The notes under the pieces: generated by a model
The model's database searches: none
What the model was told of the DNA's origin: nothing
The model's input: only the letters and a program-made list of their open reading frames with translations
Position numbers and translations under genes: made by a program
Part shown: positions 1-6,421 of the stretch, one piece after another
How the letters are laid out: each line of letters begins with the position of its first letter
Position numbering within the stretch: position 1 is the stretch's first letter
Assembly: GCA_041671425.1 (NCBI GenBank)
Contig: JBAZBO010000040.1
Coordinates: 1 to 8,791, forward strand
Direction: 5' to 3'
Origin: JBAZBO01 sp041671425
GTDB taxonomy: Bacteria > Patescibacteriota > WWE3 > UBA101185 > UBA10185
Length of the DNA: 8,791 nt

Positions 1-675
1 AACAAAGGTCAGAAGACAACCCCAAGTGCCGAGGAAAAAGCCAAAGATCTTTTGAATTACAAGGATGTCTCAGAGCTACCCAAGGAAGAGTCCGACACTT
101 TGCCCACACTATACGTTTTCAGACACGGGCAGACGGAAGATAACGCCAAATACATATTCAGCGGGTGGAGAGACCCAGACCTCACAGAAGAAGGCAGGAA
201 GCAGGCATTGATATTAGCTGAAAAGCTAGAAGACAAGAAATTGGACCTGTTGATTTCCTCACCTCAAGTCAGAGCTTTAGACACTATGAAGCTCGGCGTA
301 TCTCTAAATGTAAATGCAAAAGATAAAGAAATAGAAACTGACGAAAGAATAAAGGAAAGGTCATACGGAGACCTGCAAGGCACCAGCAAAATGGAACTAC
401 AGTTAAAAGATCCCGAACTTCTTAAGAGAATAAGAAGGGGCTATTACGAGGTTCCAACCAATGGTGAAAGCATGGAGATGGTCTGCCAAAGAGTGGCAAG
501 TTTCTGTGATCAACTTGTAGAGAGGATGAAAAGAGAGAAAATAAACGTAGCCATTTCATGCCATGGCAATTCCTTCAGAGGATTCAGACAATACTTTGAG
601 CATCTCAAACCAGAGGAAATTGAAAAGCTGGAGACTCCACTTGGGCAGGATTACGCGGCGTACGTTATTCGCTAA
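1..675 (+). CDS. Cofactor-dependent phosphoglycerate mutase domain protein (5' partial)
   Basis: Histidine phosphatase superfamily, most like the 2,3-bisphosphoglycerate-dependent phosphoglycerate mutases that interconvert 3- and 2-phosphoglycerate in the cytosol. The frame is open from base 1 to the TAA at 673-675. Counting from the TTG at base 52, the catalytic signature FRHGQTEDN lies at residues 23-31 (phosphorylated His25), followed by SGWRDPDLTEEG at 37-48. The acid region ERSYGDLQG is at 102-110, RRGYYEVPTNGES at 128-140, and the second active-site histidine is H171 in CHGNSFRG. GQDYAAYVI near the end is also typical of the family. Mutases of this family usually begin 5-10 residues before RHG. 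Here at least 40 hydrophilic residues precede it with no ATG or GTG, so the true N terminus is probably off the left edge and this may be the C-terminal domain of a larger protein. The TTG codons at 52 and 100 are weak alternative starts. Broader phosphatase activity cannot be excluded. Confidence 0.85.
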   Translation, partial: NKGQKTTPSAEEKAKDLLNYKDVSELPKEESDTLPTLYVFRHGQTEDNAKYIFSGWRDPDLTEEGRKQALILAEKLEDKKLDLLISSPQVRALDTMKLGVSLNVNAKDKEIETDERIKERSYGDLQGTSKMELQLKDPELLKRIRRGYYEVPTNGESMEMVCQRVASFCDQLVERMKREKINVAISCHGNSFRGFRQYFEHLKPEEIEKLETPLGQDYAAYVIR

Positions 676-2734
676 GACCCAGGTATTCCAATACACCAAC
701 GCCGTTCTTATCTTTGAAGGCATCATCCATTTTCTGGATCGGATTTGCCCCAAGGAAGGATAGCAGTTCATAAAGCTTACTTTTTCTCTCTTCACTGCTA
801 GCGACTTCTTTCAAAGACTCTATCTCGGGTTCTACTTCGAAATACTTCATCTTCGCCGTTACAGGAAGCTGCCAGAATAGTAGAAAGCCTCTGTCAGGAA
901 AATCTATGCCAAGGATCTTGTAACAGTGCTTTATTATGGTTTTTTCAAGCTCTTTCACTACATCATCTATAACAGTCTTTTCTTTCTCAATGTTCTTTAT
1001 ACCTGGAAAGCCACCCACCTCAATATAGACCTTTGTTTTTGGTTCCGTACCAGAAGGCCTAACTGTGACAGTAATACTCTTTATGCTGCTATCCTTGGGT
1101 GCTAGCTTGAAAACCAAAACATTTCTTGAGACTTTATCGGTCTCTGACTTAAATGGTTCACCACTCCAATAGTCAGCAATATCCTCAACCTTGTACTCAC
1201 CTATTCTGGATAGAGGAGCTCCCCTAAGTGTCTCCATTATTTTAGCCATCTGAACCATCCCCTCTGCGCCAGGAAGTCTGATCTCGGTTAAATAGTTGCT
1301 GTAATAGCCAAACTCTTCGAATATCTGATCCAAATAACTACCCAATGTCTGACCTTGATCTTTCAGTTTTGAAACTAGCTCAGAAATCAAAATGGCTGGT
1401 ACACAGGAATCCTTATCCCTAATATAATTTCCAACCACCATACCGTGACTCTCCTCCCCACCTAATACAAAATCATTGATTCTTCCCTCTTTCTCAAGCT
1501 TGTTCATCTCGTACGCAATGTATTTTATGCCAACTAACAGATCCTCAATGACACCGACACCGTATTTTTTGGATATTGAAGTCACTAGGTTGGTAGTAAC
1601 CAAAGTCTTTATCACAACACCATGCTTAGGAAGTTGTTTGCTTTGTACAAGTTCATCCAACAGATACTTCAGAGACAGTACAAAAAGCTCATTACCCGTG
1701 TAAAATCTCCATCCGGTTGTTTCTTTAGACATAGCCCCTACCCTATCCCCGTCAGGATCTGTTACTAGAATAATATCGGCAGAGATCTTATCCGCCGGAG
1801 GAATCAAATTCTGATAGGCTTGCGTAACCTCAGGATTTGGAATATTGAAAGTTATACTGCTGAACTCGGGGTCCGGTTTGCCTGAAATCGAGTCCATTGT
1901 AATATCAAAGCCTAGGTTCTTCATCGCTGGATAAACTGATGTTGATGACGTTCCATGAAAAGGACTAAAAAAGATCTTTGCAGATCTATACTTTGGATTG
2001 ATCGAAATCTTCTCAACTGTAGACAAATAGGAGGCTCTGTCCTCAGTATCAACATAGCATATCTTCTTTGACTTCAATAAATCCTTAAAGGAACCTTTTC
2101 TGATATCTTGAACATGATCCACCACATAATTGACTAATTCCTGATCAAAGGGTGAAATCAACTGGCCACCAGTCTCATCAACAACTTTTTTACCATTGAA
2201 AGCCGGTGGATTATGACTAGCACTTATGACATCCCCAGCCACAGCACTCAAGTGCCTAACCATATATGATAGTTCGGGTGTTGAGGCAATTCCATCAAAC
2301 AAGTGAACTGTAATGCCATTCGCGGCGTATACAACTGCGGCAGCTTCAGCGAAGTCTTTGCAATTGTTCCTTACATCGTATGCTATAACTACTCCTCTTT
2401 TCCTTGCGTCTTCGCCGAAATGCGCCACAAGATATTGGGAATGACCCTGTGCAGAGGACATTATTGTCCATTTATTTATTCTATTTGGTCCAGCCCCCAT
2501 CAATCCTCTTCTTCCACCCGTTCCAAAAGGTATTACCTGATAGAAACTATCCAGAAGTTCATCCCAGTCCTCTTTTTCTATAAGTGCTTTTATCTCAGAA
2601 ACAAAATCTGAGTATTCATCTTTTGAAAGCGATTTCTCTATATTATCAAGAGCAGCTTTCTTATAAACCTGATCTACATTCAACTTTTTAAAACCTTCTG
2701 AGATACTTGAGATTAAAGTGGGTATGTCTTTCAT
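665..2734 (-). CDS. Phosphoglucomutase/phosphomannomutase (alpha-D-phosphohexomutase), 689 aa
   Basis: Alpha-D-phosphohexomutase that moves phosphate between C6 and C1 of a hexose phosphate, supplying glucose-1-P or mannose-1-P for sugar nucleotides and polysaccharides. All four family motifs are intact: the phosphoserine loop SASHNP at 171-176 (catalytic Ser173), the Mg2+ loop DPDGDR at 326-331, the sugar-specificity loop GGEESHG at 425-431, and the phosphate-binding RPSGTEPK at 559-566. FGTGGRRG at 70-77 marks the start of domain I, as in PGM2-type mutases. The protein is longer than the usual 450-580 residues, with about 60 extra helical N-terminal residues and about 100 after the phosphate-binding domain. 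The ATG at 2732-2734 is preferred because a -10-like box lies just before it; there is no Shine-Dalgarno sequence. It converges on the upstream mutase with an 11-base 3' overlap. Glucose versus mannose specificity cannot be settled from the sequence. Confidence 0.93.
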   Translation of the reverse strand: MKDIPTLISSISEGFKKLNVDQVYKKAALDNIEKSLSKDEYSDFVSEIKALIEKEDWDELLDSFYQVIPFGTGGRRGLMGAGPNRINKWTIMSSAQGHSQYLVAHFGEDARKRGVVIAYDVRNNCKDFAEAAAVVYAANGITVHLFDGIASTPELSYMVRHLSAVAGDVISASHNPPAFNGKKVVDETGGQLISPFDQELVNYVVDHVQDIRKGSFKDLLKSKKICYVDTEDRASYLSTVEKISINPKYRSAKIFFSPFHGTSSTSVYPAMKNLGFDITMDSISGKPDPEFSSITFNIPNPEVTQAYQNLIPPADKISADIILVTDPDGDRVGAMSKETTGWRFYTGNELFVLSLKYLLDELVQSKQLPKHGVVIKTLVTTNLVTSISKKYGVGVIEDLLVGIKYIAYEMNKLEKEGRINDFVLGGEESHGMVVGNYIRDKDSCVPAILISELVSKLKDQGQTLGSYLDQIFEEFGYYSNYLTEIRLPGAEGMVQMAKIMETLRGAPLSRIGEYKVEDIADYWSGEPFKSETDKVSRNVLVFKLAPKDSSIKSITVTVRPSGTEPKTKVYIEVGGFPGIKNIEKEKTVIDDVVKELEKTIIKHCYKILGIDFPDRGFLLFWQLPVTAKMKYFEVEPEIESLKEVASSEERKSKLYELLSFLGANPIQKMDDAFKDKNGVGVLEYLGLSE

Positions 2735-2740
2735 GTAGAT

Positions 2741-2746
2741 ATTTTA
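2741..2746 (-). promoter_or_regulatory. -10-like element of the phosphohexomutase gene
   Basis: TAAAAT (5 of 6 matches to TATAAT) on the minus strand, separated by six bases (ATCTAC) from the ATG at 2734. Transcription would begin at or beside the start codon, giving a leaderless mRNA. No -35 resembling TTGACA is present at 16-18 bases spacing; that position is occupied by a short dyad (2755-2773). The assignment relies on the -10 box and its position, so it is tentative. Confidence 0.45.
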
Positions 2747-2751
2747 CTACA

Positions 2752-2835
2752 TTAAGCAGGATCGTCCTCTGCTGAAATCTGGCATTTGCTGTGGTTACAA
2801 CTCATGCAAAGATTGGGACCGGGATTATCCTTAAC
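2752..2835 (-). other. Possible Cys/His-rich short reading frame between enolase and phosphohexomutase
   Basis: In the +1 frame relative to enolase, an open frame runs out of the enolase 3' end and across the intergenic gap to a TAA at 2752-2754. Its last part includes the residues LCMSCNHSKC, a Cys-x2-Cys-x-His-x2-Cys spacing suggestive of metal binding, followed by an acidic end. Possible starts are a GTG at 2887-2889 (45 residues, mostly overlapping enolase) or an ATG at 2803-2805 (17 residues). Neither has a Shine-Dalgarno sequence. I do not recognise a family, and the pattern may be chance. Confidence 0.15.
2755..2773. repeat. Short dyad upstream of the phosphohexomutase -10 box
   Basis: Inverted repeat AGGA-TCG-TCCT (2758-2768), extended by AGC (2755-2757) pairing with GCT (2771-2773) across a two-base bulge. 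It occupies the place where a -35 hexamer would be expected (about 2764-2769). It could be a regulator-binding site. It is not followed by a T-run, so it is unlikely to be a terminator for enolase. Confidence 0.3.
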
Positions 2836-4051
2836 TTGTGATCGTGTAGAAAATGTCCAAAAGTCTATTGTACTTTGCAGTTCTCTCACCTCGCGCCGGA
2901 GCACCGGATTTCATAAAATCAGCACCAACCGCCAGAGCGAGATCAGAGATGAAAGTATCCTCAGCGGTATCTCCACTTCTGTGGGAAACACAAACTGCCA
3001 TCTCATGCTCTTTTGCTTTCTTTATGAAACTGAAGGTTTCGGTAAGCGTACCTACCTGATTGGGCTTTACAATCACAGCATTGGCCAGACGTTGCGATAA
3101 GGCATCTTCCAACAGCTTTGTATTCGTAACCACCAAATCATCTGCCACTATCATCAGCTTGGAAGACATTTTGTTTGTGAAACTTTCCCAAGACAAAGGA
3201 TCTTTCTCATAGAACGGATCTTCTAGGAAAATTATCTCAAACTCCCTTAACAAGTTCTCATAATAGTCACCTAGCTGTGTACCATTTAGAGTAAGGTTCT
3301 GCTCTGGTATTACGTATCTTTCATCAGCATAGAAAGACCCAGCCGCCACATCCATCCCAAAGAAAACATTTGCTCCGGGGGAATAATGCTCCGATGCAGC
3401 ATTTCTCAAAAAAGTCAGGGCTTTTTTAGCATCAAAATTGTTTGGGGCAAAACCACCCTCATCTCCTACATCTATATCAAAACCTGCGTCTTTAAGTGAG
3501 GATTTCAACTCGTGGTAAACATCAACACCTAGTTGGACTGCTTTATCATAAGGCATGTTTCTGGCAGGTATGACCATAAATTCCTGGAACGAAAGTCCAT
3601 TGTGTGCATGCTTGCCACCATTTAAGATATTAAAAACCGGAGTTGGAAATGCATATTTCCCATCTCCACCAAACAACTCTCTCAAATATTCATAAAGCTC
3701 TACATGCTTTGACTTTGCACAAGCCTTTGTATACGCCAAAGAAGTGGACAGGATGGCATTTGCCCCTATATTACTTCTATCTGCAGTTCCATCTAGCTCA
3801 AGCAGCTTATCGTCTAAGCCTTTTTGATCGAATCCACTGAAACCATTAAGGGCGGGATCAATTTTGGTGCGAATACTTTCCAGAGCAAGATCTACAGGAA
3901 TATAGGAAGCCTCATTTTCACCCTTAGAAGCCCCATCGGGCACCACATGAAAACCAATCGCACCATCGTCAAGAACTACTCTTGTACCAACGGTCCACTC
4001 CCCTCGGGAATTAAGATATTTATTGGCAGTGATACTCTTGATAATGCTCAT
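2831..4051 (-). CDS. eno: Enolase (2-phosphoglycerate hydratase), 406 aa
   Basis: Interconverts 2-phosphoglycerate and phosphoenolpyruvate in the cytosol; with the adjacent PEP synthase it would run in the gluconeogenic direction. Catalytic and metal residues are all identifiable: Glu157 in QEFMVIP, Glu198 in GDEGGFAP, Asp234 in GMDVAAG, Glu277 in LEDPF, Asp304/305 in VADDLVVTN, Lys329 in VKPNQVGTLTET, His357-Arg358-Ser359 in SHRSGDT, and Lys381 in MKSGAPARGERTAKYN. The KPNQ and EDTFI segments resemble archaeal enolases more than that of E. coli. Near the N terminus NSRGEWTV replaces the usual DSRGNPTV, and PDGASKGENEA replaces PSGASTG.EA, keeping the metal-binding Ser42. At 406 residues it is about 25 shorter than the E. 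coli enzyme. Its ATG lies four bases after the PEP synthase stop, so the two are probably one operon. Only a weak GAAG-type ribosome site precedes it. Confidence 0.97.
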   Translation of the reverse strand: MSIIKSITANKYLNSRGEWTVGTRVVLDDGAIGFHVVPDGASKGENEASYIPVDLALESIRTKIDPALNGFSGFDQKGLDDKLLELDGTADRSNIGANAILSTSLAYTKACAKSKHVELYEYLRELFGGDGKYAFPTPVFNILNGGKHAHNGLSFQEFMVIPARNMPYDKAVQLGVDVYHELKSSLKDAGFDIDVGDEGGFAPNNFDAKKALTFLRNAASEHYSPGANVFFGMDVAAGSFYADERYVIPEQNLTLNGTQLGDYYENLLREFEIIFLEDPFYEKDPLSWESFTNKMSSKLMIVADDLVVTNTKLLEDALSQRLANAVIVKPNQVGTLTETFSFIKKAKEHEMAVCVSHRSGDTAEDTFISDLALAVGADFMKSGAPARGERTAKYNRLLDIFYTITS

Positions 4052-4055
4052 AAAC

Positions 4056-6374
4056 TTACTTCACAAAAAGTCTTCTCTTTGTAGAAACGCTTCTTTCCTT
4101 GGCCTCACTTCTTGATCTAAGCACTTTCTTTTCCGCATCGTATACGATCCTTCTGGTCTTTTCTAGTACATCAGGACTTACTGAGACCGAGGTTACACCC
4201 CAATCTACAAGCATCCTTACCATATCCGGGTATTCAGAAGGGGCTTGGCCACAAACAGAACAGGTGACTTTCCTTCTCCTACAGGTGGTGACTATCTTTT
4301 CCAAACTAGCCAGAACAGCAGGATCCATCTCATTGTATACATTAGCCACTTTCTGGTTATCCCTATCAACACCCAAGGTCAACATCGTCAAATCATTGGT
4401 ACCTATAGAAACACCATCTATTCCCTCATCAATAAACTCATCTAGCATGATCACATTGGAAGGGATTTCCACCATCATCCATACATGGAAAAGCCCGCTT
4501 CTTCGAAGTCCATAGGCATTCATTATCTTCTTTACCTCCCTCAGCTCCTCTATAGTCCTCACGAACGGAAGCATGACATGAAGATTTTTGTGACCCATTT
4601 TATTTCTAACTATCTTTATGGCCTCGATCTCCATCCTAAAGACTTTTTCATCCTCTATGTATCTGCTTACCCCTCTGAAACCTATCATCGGATTCGGCTC
4701 TTCCTGCTCGAATTCTTTTCCACCTTTCAAACTGGCGTACTCGTTGGTCTTAAAGTCAGTGAATCTATAAACTACAGGCCTTTCATCAAACGACATGGCA
4801 AATTTCTCAAGATTCTTGGCAAGGGCGTTGATGAAAGCCTTCTCATTGTGTTCTTTTACGAAAATCCTGGGATGAGATCCCATCTGCGCGATCATGAACT
4901 CAGCCCTTAGTAACCCCACACCATCTACATTTCTCTCAGCCATCTCCAAAGCAAGTTCGGGTTCTGCCAGATTCACATATATCTTGGTGGCCGTATGCGC
5001 ACCTTCGGGAAGCATCTCCCCCTCTATATCCACTTTCTGGATCATAGTGACATCACCTTCATAGACTTTTCCGCTTCTTCCATCCACAGTAATAACCTCG
5101 CCATCAACCAGCATCTTTGTAGCACTTTGGGAACCAACCACAGCTGGCAAACCTAACTCTCTGCTAACAATAGCCGCATGGGACGTTCTGCCACCTTCGT
5201 CGGTCAAAATGGCACAAGCTCTCTTCATGGCAGGCACATAATCAGGATTAGTCATAACTGCCACTAATACATCACCCTGTGACACTCTATTAATCTCAGA
5301 AGCTTTATCTACAATCCTCACAGGTCCACTAGCGGCACCAGGAGACGCAGCAAGACCCTCCAGAAGAACTTTTCCAGCCTTCTTGGGGTCTATCACAGTT
5401 TCCTCTAGAGCATCTGACTCACCAAGGGTAGTTACAGGCCTTGATTGGACAATATAGATCTTCTTATCTTCAACACCCCATTCAATATCCTGGGCTTTTC
5501 CACCGTAATGCTCTTCCACTTTCATCCCCAGCTGAGCAAGAGCCTTAATATAGGTATCGTTAAGTTTTTGCGTTTCTCTATATTGAACAGAAATTGGGGT
5601 CTTCCCAGCAAGGGTCAATTGCCAGGTCTGTTTCTCTATATTTTTAGAGATGATATTTCCAGATTTCTTACCGACAATGTACTGGTCAGGAGTTATCTCA
5701 CCAGACACAATAGGCTGACCCAAACCAAAAGCGCCTTCTATAACCACATCATTCATATTCTTAGTTACGGGATTTACTGTGAACATGATCCCTGATACCT
5801 CGGATTGGACCATGAATTGTACCGGGACGGCGATACCAACCTTGAAATGGTTATAGCCTTTTTCAACCCTGTAAAAAATAGCTCTAGATTCAAAAAGTGA
5901 TGCCCAACATCTCTGAACACTCCTTACCACATCTTTATAGCCTTTAATGTTCAGATATGACTCTTGCTGTCCGGCAAAGGAGGCGTCTGGCAAGTCTTCA
6001 GCTGTAGCGGATGATCTCACTGCTACTAATCTGTCGTGCTCTCCGCAGAGCTTTTGATAAGCCACTTTTATCTCTTCCTGAATATCTGATGGCATTTCGG
6101 CAGAAATCATCGCCGTCTGGATATCCTTCTCAGCCTGTTGAAGTCTCTTGGAGTTGTTGACATCCAAACCGGAAAGCTCAGTGAGTATCTTCTGTCTCAA
6201 AGATGTCTTTTTCAAAAATTCGAAATATGTGGAAGCAGTGACCACAAAGCCATTGGGGACAGGGATCCCAGCATGGTACATTTCACCAAGATTGGCTCCT
6301 TTACCTCCTACTAATGGGATATCTGTCTTTCGGATTTCTTCAAACCAGAGTATATGGGCAGTTTTTTTACTCAT
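4056..6374 (-). CDS. ppsA: Phosphoenolpyruvate synthase (pyruvate, water dikinase), 772 aa
   Basis: Converts ATP, pyruvate and water to PEP, AMP and phosphate, the entry step of gluconeogenesis from pyruvate. Domain order is standard. The N-terminal ATP-binding domain has LVGGKGANLGEM (21-32), AVRSSATAEDLPDASFAGQQ (118-137) and IVQSRPVT (308-315). The central swivelling domain has GGRTSHAAI (394-402) with the phosphorylated His399. The C-terminal PEP/pyruvate barrel has GLLRAEF (487-493), NPMIGFRG (561-568), GTNDLTMLTLG (658-668) and the catalytic Cys708 in SVCGQAPS. GGRTSHAAI and CGQAPS favour PEP synthase over pyruvate, phosphate dikinase. A basic tail of about 20 residues follows the barrel (about 752-772). 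The ATG at 6372-6374 follows an extended -10 box by six bases and has no Shine-Dalgarno sequence. It is flanked by T7 and A7 runs. It is probably cotranscribed with enolase. Confidence 0.96.
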   Translation of the reverse strand: MSKKTAHILWFEEIRKTDIPLVGGKGANLGEMYHAGIPVPNGFVVTASTYFEFLKKTSLRQKILTELSGLDVNNSKRLQQAEKDIQTAMISAEMPSDIQEEIKVAYQKLCGEHDRLVAVRSSATAEDLPDASFAGQQESYLNIKGYKDVVRSVQRCWASLFESRAIFYRVEKGYNHFKVGIAVPVQFMVQSEVSGIMFTVNPVTKNMNDVVIEGAFGLGQPIVSGEITPDQYIVGKKSGNIISKNIEKQTWQLTLAGKTPISVQYRETQKLNDTYIKALAQLGMKVEEHYGGKAQDIEWGVEDKKIYIVQSRPVTTLGESDALEETVIDPKKAGKVLLEGLAASPGAASGPVRIVDKASEINRVSQGDVLVAVMTNPDYVPAMKRACAILTDEGGRTSHAAIVSRELGLPAVVGSQSATKMLVDGEVITVDGRSGKVYEGDVTMIQKVDIEGEMLPEGAHTATKIYVNLAEPELALEMAERNVDGVGLLRAEFMIAQMGSHPRIFVKEHNEKAFINALAKNLEKFAMSFDERPVVYRFTDFKTNEYASLKGGKEFEQEEPNPMIGFRGVSRYIEDEKVFRMEIEAIKIVRNKMGHKNLHVMLPFVRTIEELREVKKIMNAYGLRRSGLFHVWMMVEIPSNVIMLDEFIDEGIDGVSIGTNDLTMLTLGVDRDNQKVANVYNEMDPAVLASLEKIVTTCRRRKVTCSVCGQAPSEYPDMVRMLVDWGVTSVSVSPDVLEKTRRIVYDAEKKVLRSRSEAKERSVSTKRRLFVK

Positions 6375-6381
6375 AAAAAAA
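6362..6381 (-). repeat. T7/A7 inverted repeat around the PEP synthase start codon
   Basis: On the minus strand, seven T (6375-6381), then ATGAGT (6369-6374), then seven A (6362-6368). The arms are perfectly complementary and the start codon lies in the six-base gap. The A7 run forms most of codons 3-5 and is a homopolymer prone to polymerase slippage. The T7 run overlaps the last base of the -10 box and fills the space to the ATG. Confidence 0.6.
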
Positions 6382-6409
6382 GTATAGCATGCAGAAAATC
6401 AGGTATCTA
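6381..6409 (-). promoter_or_regulatory. Promoter of the ppsA-eno operon (leaderless type)
   Basis: On the minus strand, -35 TAGATA (6404-6409, 4 of 6 matches to TTGACA), a 17-base spacer, and -10 TATACT (6381-6386, 5 of 6), preceded by TGC at 6387-6389, which makes a textbook extended -10. Six T residues separate the -10 from the ATG at 6374, so the predicted transcription start is at or within a base or two of the start codon. It lies in the 47-base gap after the kinase stop codon. Confidence 0.65.
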
Positions 6410-6421
6410 CAGTTTATTCCG

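Noticed and set aside
2755..2830. Intrinsic terminator after enolase
   Set aside because: The only stem there is short and bulged, and no T-run follows on the minus strand.
2826..2835. Programmed +1 frameshift at the enolase stop, adding the Cys/His-rich tail
   Set aside because: A slip from AGT to GTT is unfavourable and enolase is complete without it; no stimulatory element is visible.
2786..3100. 104-codon plus-strand frame at the enolase 3' end
   Set aside because: It is antisense to the enolase catalytic SHRSGDT and KPNQ segments and has no recognisable product.
3824..4084. 86-codon plus-strand frame across the ppsA-eno junction
   Set aside because: It is a reverse-strand shadow of conserved enolase N-terminal sequence.
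4099..4910. Two long plus-strand frames (138 and 141 codons) opposite the PEP synthase gene
   Set aside because: They are antisense to highly conserved barrel motifs, resemble no family, and lack promoter-like sequences I could find.
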